64,000 nucleotides of DNA, taken from Calditrichia bacterium. Its GTDB lineage: Bacteria; Calditrichota; Calditrichia; RBG-13-44-9; J075. Shown here in pieces: positions 16,162 through 23,876 of the stretch. Under the pieces are notes generated by a model. The model was not told the DNA's origin. It ran no database searches and was given only the letters and a program-made list of their open reading frames with translations. The translations under genes were made by a program, and so were the position numbers. Position 1 is the stretch's first letter, and each line of letters opens with the position of its first letter. The stretch covers positions 62,001-126,000 of the forward strand of contig JANQQU010000088.1 of assembly GCA_028284905.1 (NCBI GenBank), written 5' to 3'.

Positions 16162-18204
16162 ATGAAAAAAGCTTTTATCTCCCTGTTTATCATACTGCTG
16201 AGCTTGTCGTTTTATGGATTGGATGAACCGGAAACGAAGCTGGACGAACCTGATGTCGACACTGAAGTAAATTTCAGCCCGATTAAGCCGGAAGCACATC
16301 ATCGCCAGGTAGCCTTGGTAGTTACTCACTTACTTCGGGAGAGCCATTACAAAAAGCGTGAATTGGACGATTCACTAGGCATGGAAACTTTCGATCGCTA
16401 TATCGAAAGTTTGGATCCGCAAAAACTTTATTTTCTTGCCTCGGATATCGCTGAATTCAAGCAGCAACGTCACCTCTTTGATGATTACATCGGCTCCGGC
16501 CAGGTGCGCAAGCCATTCGAGATGTTTAATCTTTACCAGGAACGAATGGCCGAACGTCTGCGCTTCATTTTTGAGCGACTGAATGGCGAACCATTTGATT
16601 ATACCATTGATGAAAATATTGATCTGGACCGGGATGATAATACCTGGGCGAACAGCAGTGCGGAACTGGACGAACTTTGGCGCAAGCGCCTCAAGCATGA
16701 AGCACTCAATTTGAAACTTGCCGATAAAGACTGGGAAGGCATTCAGGAAACCCTTAGCAAGCGTTATAAGCGTACTCAGAAAAACGTTCGCCAGTTTCAA
16801 AGTGAAGATGTTTTTCAAATCCTCATGAATGCTTATGCGGAATCTTACGATCCGCATACGAACTATTTTTCCCCGAAAAATTTTGATGATTTTCGTATTC
16901 GCATGAGCCAATCTCTCGAAGGCATTGGCGCTCGTTTGACAACAGAAAACGATTACACTGTCGTAAGCGAAATTGTCCCCGGTGGCCCTGCCGATAAAGG
17001 AAAGCAGCTCCATCCCAACGATCGTATTACCGCTGTCGCTCAGGGCATGGACGGGGAATTTGTAGATGTCGTTGGTTGGCGGATTGACGATGTTGTGCAG
17101 TTGATTCGCGGGAAAAAAGGATCTATCGTTCGCCTGGCAATTCTCCCGGCTGATGTCCCCGCCGGCTCGAAAACGGAAACAATCGCGATTACCCGTGATA
17201 AAATTAAACTGGAAGATCAGGCTGCTAAGGCGGATACCCTGGAAATTCTCCACGATGGCAAAAACATGAAATTCGGCATTGTTGAAATTCCCTCGTTCTA
17301 TTCAGATTTTGACGGCCGCCGCCGCGGAGATAAAAACTACAAGAGCACTACCCGGGACGTGCGCCGTATCATCGAAGATTTCGCCCCGGAGAATGTCGAC
17401 GGTATTATTATTGACCTGCGCCGGAACGGTGGTGGCTTCCTGAATGAAGCGGTTGATTTAACCGGACTGTTTATTGATAATGGCCCGGTGGTGCAAGTGC
17501 GTAATTCCATTGGCGACATCGAAGTGGAAAGCGATTATAACCCGGAAGTGGTTTACAATGGACCGCTGGCGGTAATTGTTGATCGCTTAAGTGCATCTGC
17601 TTCGGAAATTTTTGCTGCTGCGATTCAGGATTATGGCCGTGGGGTTATTATTGGTAGTCAGACCTATGGCAAAGGCACTGTTCAGAATGCGGTGCCGCTC
17701 AGCCGCTATCTGCGCGATCGCGAAAATAAATACGGACAGCTTAAATTGACCATTGCCAAGTTCTATCGCATCGACGGCCGCAGCACTCAGCATGTTGGCG
17801 TGGTGCCGGATATGAATTTCCCATCTCGCTTTACTTTGATGGAAATTGGGGAAAGCTCCCGGGAAAATGCCTTGTTGTGGGATCAAATTCGTCCAGTAAG
17901 ATATAACAAGCAGCAGGATATCTCCGGCATTATTCCCTTAATGAAGCAGCGGCAGAGCAGCCGCTTGTCCGCGAATGTGGATTATAACAGTCTGCTTGAT
18001 GACTTGAACGAGTTCGAAAAGAATATCGATAAAGAAATTTTCTCTCTGATGGAATCCGTGCGGAAGCAGGAACGGGATGCTCAGAAAGAGGAAGAAAAAG
18101 ATGAGGAAGAAGAAGCAGAGAAGAAGAAAAAGAAGAAAGATTTATTGCTGACGGAAAGTGCACATATCCTTGGCGATTACATTCATCTGACCAAAATCGA
18201 TTAA
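16162..18204 (+). CDS. prc: Carboxy-terminal processing protease (Prc/Tsp type)
   Basis: The start is ATG 16162, with AAGGA 7 bp upstream; an in-frame ATG 24 bp earlier lacks a ribosome site. The 680-residue product has a signal peptide (KKAFISLFIILLSLSFYG), an N-terminal helical Tsp domain (SYDPHTNYFSPKNFDDF), a PDZ domain near 255-345 (GIGARLTTENDYTVV) and an S41 peptidase core. The Ser-Lys dyad is S479 in RLSASASEIFAAA and K504 in GSQTYGKGTVQ; the spacing of 25 residues matches E. coli Prc. A DUF3340-like C-terminal helix region ends in a very acidic then lysine-rich tail. Family members trim periplasmic proteins and adjust peptidoglycan hydrolase levels. Confidence 0.94.
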   Translation: MKKAFISLFIILLSLSFYGLDEPETKLDEPDVDTEVNFSPIKPEAHHRQVALVVTHLLRESHYKKRELDDSLGMETFDRYIESLDPQKLYFLASDIAEFKQQRHLFDDYIGSGQVRKPFEMFNLYQERMAERLRFIFERLNGEPFDYTIDENIDLDRDDNTWANSSAELDELWRKRLKHEALNLKLADKDWEGIQETLSKRYKRTQKNVRQFQSEDVFQILMNAYAESYDPHTNYFSPKNFDDFRIRMSQSLEGIGARLTTENDYTVVSEIVPGGPADKGKQLHPNDRITAVAQGMDGEFVDVVGWRIDDVVQLIRGKKGSIVRLAILPADVPAGSKTETIAITRDKIKLEDQAAKADTLEILHDGKNMKFGIVEIPSFYSDFDGRRRGDKNYKSTTRDVRRIIEDFAPENVDGIIIDLRRNGGGFLNEAVDLTGLFIDNGPVVQVRNSIGDIEVESDYNPEVVYNGPLAVIVDRLSASASEIFAAAIQDYGRGVIIGSQTYGKGTVQNAVPLSRYLRDRENKYGQLKLTIAKFYRIDGRSTQHVGVVPDMNFPSRFTLMEIGESSRENALLWDQIRPVRYNKQQDISGIIPLMKQRQSSRLSANVDYNSLLDDLNEFEKNIDKEIFSLMESVRKQERDAQKEEEKDEEEEAEKKKKKKDLLLTESAHILGDYIHLTKID

Positions 18205-18228
18205 GTTTAAAGACATTTTTGCTTGAAG

Positions 18229-18257
18229 AAACCCGGCTGCTTCGGCCGGGTTTTTTT
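18229..18257 (+). terminator. Intrinsic terminator of prc
   Basis: AAACCCGGC (18229-18237) and GCCGGGTTT (18245-18253) form a 9-bp GC-rich stem with loop TGCTTCG, followed by a run of T to 18257. It lies 25 bp after the protease stop codon. Confidence 0.92.
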
Positions 18258-18411
18258 ATGGAACAAGGCGCGTAAATGCTTCCTGGATATCCGGGGCTTT
18301 TCCGGAAGCCGCTTTAAAATATTTTTTTCACGAAATGTTATCCTGTTGGCGGATAAATCTCAAGGATTGTGTATATTGTTGCAGTAATGACTAGCAGAAT
18401 TGGAATTTGCG

Positions 18412-19173
18412 ATGGATAATTCGCTCAAACTGAAACTATCGCTGGATACGCTAACGCTCCAGACAAAACCTTCCCGGCGCAGCAAACCGCGGCCATACAT
18501 GTGGAACATCTTCTTTAAGGTTGATAGCACGACGGTGAAAATTAATGACGATTTTACCCTGGAGGGCGTCGGGCAGTTTAAGTATACCCCGGGCAATCAT
18601 GGTAATCTTTCCGAGCATCCGGCGACTGCCAAAAAGCCGATCCTGATTCCGTCTGTTGAAGGAGAGTGGGTTACCGATCTTGTGCCGTTCAAAGTGCCGA
18701 TATTTGATTCCTATTTTCCCGGCTTGATCGGGGTTGTTACTGTGGTATTGTTGCAGGGGAATGTCAGTGCGGCAGGCGTTCGTGCCGGCCATGAAAAGCT
18801 GAACCAGGTGGTCGCAGCCGCAATCGACCAATCCATCGCAGAGTTTGATCCGAAAAAGCTGAATCTACTGCATGCCGAGCAATCTGTTCGGGAGTATTTT
18901 GAACGCCGGGTGAAAAAATTTACCGGTGGTATCATGAACTCGGTGGAATCGGCAGTACGAAATGCCCAAAGTTTGTTTCAGAATCTGTGGAGCCTGGCGA
19001 ACCGGGATGACCTGATCGGTTTTCAGGCCTGGGATTTCAATAATGCCGATTTGGAAAGGCATCATGGTAAAATTCAGTTTTCCCAGCATTGGCCGCATAA
19101 ACGGTATGGCCACTGGGAAGTCCACGGCTCTCTGGTATCTCTGGAGACAGATAATTCCCCTAAACCTCAGTAA
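18412..19173 (+). CDS. Hypothetical protein, no recognised family
   Basis: The start was set at ATG 18412; a TTG 12 bp earlier is in frame. The product has 253 residues. I see no signal peptide. The N-terminal half is basic and beta-rich (LKLSLDTLTLQTKPSRRSK, then FFKVDSTTVKINDDFTLEG). A hydrophobic stretch follows near residues 100-120 (YFPGLIGVVTVVLLQG). The C-terminal half carries helices (GHEKLNQVVAAAIDQSIAEF) and ends in an aromatic and histidine-rich segment (FSQHWPHKRYGHWEVHGSL). The terminator after prc and the 105-bp gap before the esterase make it a probable single gene. Function unknown. Confidence 0.6.
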   Translation: MDNSLKLKLSLDTLTLQTKPSRRSKPRPYMWNIFFKVDSTTVKINDDFTLEGVGQFKYTPGNHGNLSEHPATAKKPILIPSVEGEWVTDLVPFKVPIFDSYFPGLIGVVTVVLLQGNVSAAGVRAGHEKLNQVVAAAIDQSIAEFDPKKLNLLHAEQSVREYFERRVKKFTGGIMNSVESAVRNAQSLFQNLWSLANRDDLIGFQAWDFNNADLERHHGKIQFSQHWPHKRYGHWEVHGSLVSLETDNSPKPQ

Positions 19174-19278
19174 ATATTTAATCTGCCAATCCCACCACTT
19201 TTAATCAATTTTATTTCTGGCAAATCCTGCCGATAATTCAGTATATTATAGACTACATTGTGAAGTAAAAGGAAGCAA

Positions 19279-20559
19279 ATGCAGGACATTCTGCAACAAC
19301 AACTACAGGGCACAGTACTTAAGGAAACCTTTTATAGTCCGGTGCTGGGCGTTAATAAAAATTATCATATTTACCTCCCTCCGGGATATCATCAATCCAC
19401 CCGGCGTTATCCGGTGCTTTATCTTTTTCGCGGCCATGAAGATGAATGGTTTAATCCGTATCAGGATCATAGTCGCGGCGGCGTTGCCGTGCAGCATCTG
19501 GCTGATGAGTTGATTCAGGCCGGTGATATTGGCGATATGATATTAGTGGGGCCGAGCCTGATGTCCGACAATGGTCAGGTCTATGGGCTGGGCGTCAATT
19601 TTCTCGATCCGGACGCGGCGAGTAAGCATGCGGGTATTGGCAGCGGCCGCTTTGAGGACTATTTCGTCGAAGATGTCATTGGTCATATCGACCAAAACTA
19701 TCGAACCATCCCAAAGGGGACGGCGCGTGGTGCCGACGGTTTTTCTCTGGGGGGATACACTTCAGTGATGCTGGCGATGCGTCATCCGAAACTATTTTCC
19801 TCTGTAGGCAGTTACGATGGCAGCCATATGTTTTGGAAGCTTCGTGATCCCCGCTATAACAAACCCCACGATTTCAACGACACATTATGGGTGCGGAACG
19901 ATAATATGTTCGCCCCGGTATTCTCCGCCCCGGGGGAACGTAACTATGACCTGGACCACCTCCAGTCTTACAGCGCTTTGGACGTGCTGCATAAGCTTTC
20001 TCCGGCGAAAAGGAAGCAGGTGCAAAATATCCGTTTCTCAATTAAAACCGCTGCTTATGATGGTCACCAGGGAAATCGTGACCGGGGTGTTCATTTAGTA
20101 ACGCTCTTTCAATTATACGATATTTTTAACGACGCCGGCTCGCTGGTGCTCAGCAGTGATGCGCACCATACCTGGAAGTTTACCGATCTCTACATGCGGG
20201 AAAATATTAAACATCATGCTGCCGCTTTAGGCGCGAAGTCCTCGAAAACCACGGAAATAAAAGGAAATCACTACCTTACTCACCTGGAAATTATTGCCGC
20301 GGATTTTGCCGAAGCGGAAAAACCCAATGTTATGGTGAAATACCACGTGTATGAAAACTGCTATGTTCGGATCAATATCCTGAATAGCAGTGGTGGATTT
20401 GTTTCGACATTAAAATCCGAGGTGCATGAGTGCGGCCGCTTTAAAATCTCCTGGCACGGGCAAAACGAACGTGGTCACTGGATGCCTTCCGGGATGTATT
20501 TTATCGAACTGGAAACACCAGCCGGGGCTATTCAGAAGAAATTTGTATTTTTACGTTAA
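19279..20559 (+). CDS. Alpha/beta-hydrolase esterase (esterase D/enterochelin-esterase-like) with C-terminal FlgD-like domain
   Basis: A 426-residue hydrolase. The N-terminal domain opens with the family pattern YHIYLPPGYHQSTRRYPVLY. The nucleophile elbow is GFSLGG with S156, and the late SDAHHTWKFTDLYMREN supplies a likely catalytic histidine. Residues about 345-426 form a separate beta-sandwich (CYVRINILNSSGGFVSTL, ISWHGQNERGHWMPSGMYFI) like the FlgD Ig-like or T9SS sorting domain. No signal peptide precedes the enzyme part, which is odd for a domain usually found on exported proteins. ATG 19279 follows AAGGA. The HD-domain gene starts 12 bp after the stop. Confidence 0.82.
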   Translation: MQDILQQQLQGTVLKETFYSPVLGVNKNYHIYLPPGYHQSTRRYPVLYLFRGHEDEWFNPYQDHSRGGVAVQHLADELIQAGDIGDMILVGPSLMSDNGQVYGLGVNFLDPDAASKHAGIGSGRFEDYFVEDVIGHIDQNYRTIPKGTARGADGFSLGGYTSVMLAMRHPKLFSSVGSYDGSHMFWKLRDPRYNKPHDFNDTLWVRNDNMFAPVFSAPGERNYDLDHLQSYSALDVLHKLSPAKRKQVQNIRFSIKTAAYDGHQGNRDRGVHLVTLFQLYDIFNDAGSLVLSSDAHHTWKFTDLYMRENIKHHAAALGAKSSKTTEIKGNHYLTHLEIIAADFAEAEKPNVMVKYHVYENCYVRINILNSSGGFVSTLKSEVHECGRFKISWHGQNERGHWMPSGMYFIELETPAGAIQKKFVFLR

Positions 20560-20571
20560 CGGAGGAACGGG

Positions 20572-21123
20572 ATGAATCGTGAAGATGCTTATCAATTACT
20601 GACGGAATACACCAAGAAAGACGGCTTACTGAAGCATGCCTTAGCAGTAGAAATCGCTATGCGGGCATACGCGCGTAAATTTGGGGAAGATGAAGAGAGT
20701 TGGGGCATTGTTGGTTTATTACACGATTTCGATTATGAAATGTATCCCAGTCAGGAAGAACATCCTTTTCGCGGTGCAGAAATTCTCCGGGAAAAAGGCT
20801 ATCCGGAAGAGTGGGTGCTGGCCATTCTTAGTCATGCCAATTACAGCGGTGTTCCCCGCGATACGCTAATGGCGAAAACGCTTTTTGCAGTCGATGAATT
20901 GAGTGGTTTTATTACCGCCGTCACCTATGTGCGTCCCAATAAGACTGTCGCGGAAGTGAAGGTAAAGTCGGTAAAGAAAAAGCTAAAAGACAAACGATTT
21001 GCCGCTCAGGTTAGCCGGGAAGATATACGGGAAGGCGCCGAGGGACTTGGTGTTGATCTCGATGAACATATCGAATTTGTAATTGCCGCAATGCAGGAAA
21101 AAGCAGATGTTTTAGGTTTGTAA
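20572..21123 (+). CDS. HD-domain phosphohydrolase
   Basis: A 183-residue metal-dependent HD-family protein. The metal ligands are visible as H22 in LLKHALAVEIAM, H51-D52 in GLLHDFDYEMYP and later histidines in HPFRGAEIL and AILSHANYSG. Length and motif spacing fit the small single-domain HDIG hydrolases annotated as HD superfamily proteins; such enzymes act on nucleotides or related phosphate esters. Substrate unknown. ATG 20572 follows GGAGG at 7 bp, immediately after the esterase gene, so the two are likely cotranscribed. Confidence 0.87.
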   Translation: MNREDAYQLLTEYTKKDGLLKHALAVEIAMRAYARKFGEDEESWGIVGLLHDFDYEMYPSQEEHPFRGAEILREKGYPEEWVLAILSHANYSGVPRDTLMAKTLFAVDELSGFITAVTYVRPNKTVAEVKVKSVKKKLKDKRFAAQVSREDIREGAEGLGVDLDEHIEFVIAAMQEKADVLGL

Positions 21124-21148
21124 CCAGAAATAATAAGGATATTGAACC

Positions 21149-21607
21149 ATGGCACAATTCGAAGCAATTCTCGCCACGCTAAAAGCGAATGGCGGAGAGG
21201 AAACAACACTCTATGAAGGCGTGAGTGAAGCGCAGCTAGCCAGCCTGGAGAAACAGTTAGGATACAGCCTGCCGCTTACTTACAAACAGTTTTTGCAGAC
21301 ATGTAACGGTTTTCGTTTGGGATTTACCAAGGCATTGTTTGGTATCCATGAAAACGAATCGCTGGACCTTTACGCCAACTATCGCTGGGAAACGAAAGAA
21401 TCTTCCCACCCTCTGAAGAAACATCTTTTGCCAATTGCGCCGAATGGTTTGGGCGATTACTACTGTCTCGATCTAAAAACGGTTTCCTCCTCCGGCGAAG
21501 AAAGCGATGTGGTTTTTTGGCAGCATGATAATTTTCGCTCAAAAAGCTTTCCGGTCTTTGCGGAAGATTTCCAAACATTTATTACCCGTTTTCTCCAGGA
21601 ATCATAA
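21149..21607 (+). CDS. SMI1/KNR4 (SUKH) family protein
   Basis: A 152-residue SUKH-fold protein. The diagnostic segment is AQLASLEKQLGYSLPLTYKQ followed by FLQTCNGF, with LLPIAPNGLGDYYCLDL and the closing FAEDFQTFITRFL. In bacteria the family is best known as immunity proteins of contact-dependent toxins, but many members are orphan regulators. No toxin gene is adjacent: the neighbours are an HD hydrolase upstream (25 bp) and a lipoprotein downstream. A second SUKH-like protein occurs at 58216. Confidence 0.87.
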   Translation: MAQFEAILATLKANGGEETTLYEGVSEAQLASLEKQLGYSLPLTYKQFLQTCNGFRLGFTKALFGIHENESLDLYANYRWETKESSHPLKKHLLPIAPNGLGDYYCLDLKTVSSSGEESDVVFWQHDNFRSKSFPVFAEDFQTFITRFLQES

Positions 21608-21711
21608 CACCTCCGGCCGATTCAGGGTTTGTTTTGATAGCCTCGTATAGTTAATAAGTTGCTATTAAAGTAGACTTTGCATTGTTGGTCCAAAAAACCG
21701 AGGTAGAAATC

Positions 21712-22287
21712 ATGCAAAAGCTGTTTGTTGTTTTAATCTCCATTATTGTCTTTTTCTCATCCTGTAGCCGTCATCATACCGTTGTTATGCGAGATTCATC
21801 CGCTGCATCAGCTTTTAACGCCAAAGTAAACGGGAAACGCACAAAAATTCTTCTAAATAATGGCAATTCTTTTAGTGCTAACAATAATCGCATCATTGGA
21901 GATTCGTTATTTTGGTACGAGCGCCACTCGAATTATAAAAATTCGGCGAGTCTGACAGATGTTAGCAGAATTACGACGAAAAATACCGGCAGGGGCGCAC
22001 TGGAAGGGCTTGGCCTGGGCTTGTTAGGAGGAATTGCATTTGGCGCGGTAATTGGCTTCGCCAGCGGCGATGATGCAAATGACGGCGATTTTTTTGAACT
22101 AAGTGCCAGTGAAAAAGCGATTCTTCTCGGAGTGGTATTCGGCACCCTGGGGGGTGTTGTCGGAATTCCTATTGGGGCAGCAAATGGCAGCAGGGAAGTT
22201 TATCATCCGGTAATGGTGGTGCCAGATCCACAGAGTAGTGAAAACATCATGCAACCGCAAAATACTCAGCAAATTCTGCAAAATTAA
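21712..22287 (+). CDS. Glycine-zipper lipoprotein
   Basis: The start is ATG 21712, after which a lipoprotein signal is evident (QKLFVVLISIIVFFSSC, lipobox FSSC at about residue 19). The mature protein has a short beta region (KRTKILLNNGNSFSANNNRI) and two glycine-rich hydrophobic helices (GLGLGLLGGIAFGAVIGFA and ILLGVVFGTLGGVVGIPIG) characteristic of glycine-zipper proteins that sit in or cross membranes. The 191-residue length is typical. An in-frame ATG-like start 30 bp upstream would place ten extra residues before the signal and was rejected. Function unknown. Confidence 0.75.
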   Translation: MQKLFVVLISIIVFFSSCSRHHTVVMRDSSAASAFNAKVNGKRTKILLNNGNSFSANNNRIIGDSLFWYERHSNYKNSASLTDVSRITTKNTGRGALEGLGLGLLGGIAFGAVIGFASGDDANDGDFFELSASEKAILLGVVFGTLGGVVGIPIGAANGSREVYHPVMVVPDPQSSENIMQPQNTQQILQN

Positions 22288-22358
22288 ATTTACCGTTAAA
22301 TTGAAATGGCGGTAATTAATCTGTATATTGGGCGGGAAAATTTACAGAAAGGGATGCT

Positions 22359-23294
22359 ATGTCCACGGAAGTTGAAAAACTGCAACGCCTCTCAGTTCCT
22401 GCCATTGATGAAATTCTTGGAAAAGCCTTCAAGGTTTTGGATGACGGATTTATTCGCGTCGTCGATTACATGGGCAGTGATGATGCCATCGTGCAGGCCG
22501 CCCGGGTTTCTTATGGTAGCGGCACGAAAAAAGTACATCAGGACCGCGGTCTTATTCGCTACCTGATGCGCCATCGCCATACCACACCGTTTGAAATGTG
22601 TGAAATCAAGTTTCATATCCGGGTGCCGATGGATTGTTGGCGCCAGTGGATTCGTCATCGCACCGCTAATGTTAATGAATATAGCACCCGCTATTCTATT
22701 GCGATTGATGCTGCCCAAACCACCACTGCCGGAGAATGGCGCTTGCAAGCTACCGGAAATCGCCAGGGAAGTGCCGGTTTTCTCGATGAAAATGATGGCA
22801 GTAAGCTGACGGATCAGGAAACAGAACTGCATCAATTGAGCCGGGATATTTATGAAGCGCGACTGGATGCCGGCATCGCTCGCGAGCAGGCCCGGAAAGA
22901 TCTTCCCTTGTCGACATATACCGAGGCATACTGGAAAGTTGATCTGCACAATCTCCTCCATTTCCTGGCCTTACGGATGGACAGCCACGCCCAATACGAA
23001 ATTCGCTGCTATTCGGAAATTATCGGCAAAGAAATTTTAAGCCGCTGGTGCCCTATTGCCTGGGAAGCATTCCTGGATTATCGGGTGAATGCCTGTCAGT
23101 TAACCGGACTGGAAATTGAAATGCTGCAGGCGATAAACAGTGGCGATGCCGAGAAAATCAATGAATTGGGCATCCGCAACAAATGGCTGCCGGAAGACCC
23201 GGAAGCACCTGTAAAAAGACATCGTGAGCGGCGCGAGTTTGAAGATAAACTGCTTTCGCTCAATGTTGAGATCCCCTGGAAACATCGATTGTAA
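22359..23294 (+). CDS. thyX: FAD-dependent thymidylate synthase
   Basis: A 311-residue enzyme converting dUMP to dTMP with methylenetetrahydrofolate and NADPH through FAD. The signature R-H-R-x7-S is at residues 99-109 (RHRTANVNEYS), followed by TRYS; the N-terminal VQAARVSYGSGTKKVHQDRG and the late DLHNLLHFLALRMDSHAQYE with WCPIAWEAFLDYR also match the family. The length is above the roughly 220-270 of many ThyX proteins because of an insertion near residues 120-150 and a C-terminal extension. This long type is common in FCB and related bacteria. It has its own gap on both sides. Confidence 0.96.
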   Translation: MSTEVEKLQRLSVPAIDEILGKAFKVLDDGFIRVVDYMGSDDAIVQAARVSYGSGTKKVHQDRGLIRYLMRHRHTTPFEMCEIKFHIRVPMDCWRQWIRHRTANVNEYSTRYSIAIDAAQTTTAGEWRLQATGNRQGSAGFLDENDGSKLTDQETELHQLSRDIYEARLDAGIAREQARKDLPLSTYTEAYWKVDLHNLLHFLALRMDSHAQYEIRCYSEIIGKEILSRWCPIAWEAFLDYRVNACQLTGLEIEMLQAINSGDAEKINELGIRNKWLPEDPEAPVKRHRERREFEDKLLSLNVEIPWKHRL

Positions 23295-23315
23295 ATCTGC
23301 AAAGAAGCAGACCTG

Positions 23316-23355
23316 AGCAGGCAGCATGTGACGTTACCGCCGTATGCTGCCTGCT
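23316..23355. terminator. Hairpin after thyX
   Basis: AGCAGGCAGCAT (23316-23327) pairs perfectly with ATGCTGCCTGCT (23344-23355) around a 16-base loop. A T-rich stretch follows only after about 10 bases, so it may stabilise mRNA ends rather than terminate on its own. Confidence 0.5.
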
Positions 23356-23480
23356 TGCCGAAAACCTTTTTCCTCCCCCAACGTATTGCACATTTTTAGA
23401 GAATACCGGCCGTATAGTATTTAAAAATTATAGTTCACTGACATATTTTGTGATTAAGTATTCTTTGTAGGATCTTTTAT

Positions 23481-23669
23481 GAAACCCTTTCAGGGGAAAA
23501 TTTTTACCGGATTTTAACCCAGGGCTGAAAAGAGCGCCAGCCCAGGGTTAATCTGTAACCGATTTGCGGTAGTAATACGCCAAAGGCGTTACAGATCTCA
23601 ACCGGGGGCGTTGTATTTTCGCGCCCCCGGTTGAGATAACTTTTATAGAAACCCTGAAGGGGTTACAGG
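23481..23669. repeat. Nested palindromic extragenic region upstream of the molybdopterin oxidoreductase
   Basis: This fills most of the 582-bp gap 23295-23876. It contains AACCCAGGGCTG/CAGCCCAGGGTT (one mismatch), CTGTAAC...GTTACAG, and a perfect 16-bp stem ATCTCAACCGGGGGCG (23595-23610) with its complement at 23622-23637. The region is framed by AAACCCTTTCAGGGG and AAACCCTGAAGGGG. The remaining flanks (23356-23480, 23670-23876) are AT-rich with no gene; the second presumably holds the promoter. Confidence 0.7.
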
Positions 23670-23876
23670 TTTTATTATCTTAAGAATCGCCAGTAAATAC
23701 ATTTTCAGAAAAGATTTCAGAGAAGCAAAATTCTTTCTCCCGGATATTTCTGTTTCAAGAATTACCTCCAAAACTTACATTAGAGAAACTCGCAGTATTT
23801 TAAATACAAATTTTTCGGAATGATGGCTTTTGAAAGCAACCATCCGGAGGATATCCGAAACCGAAAGGAGGTTACC

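Noticed and set aside
16375-17253. 292-codon open frame antisense to prc
   Set aside because: It is fully opposite a gene with complete S41 protease motifs and has no motif of its own.
21149-21607. SUKH protein considered as immunity gene of a toxin system
   Set aside because: No polymorphic toxin, secretion tag or other immunity gene is adjacent; the neighbours are an HD hydrolase and a lipoprotein.
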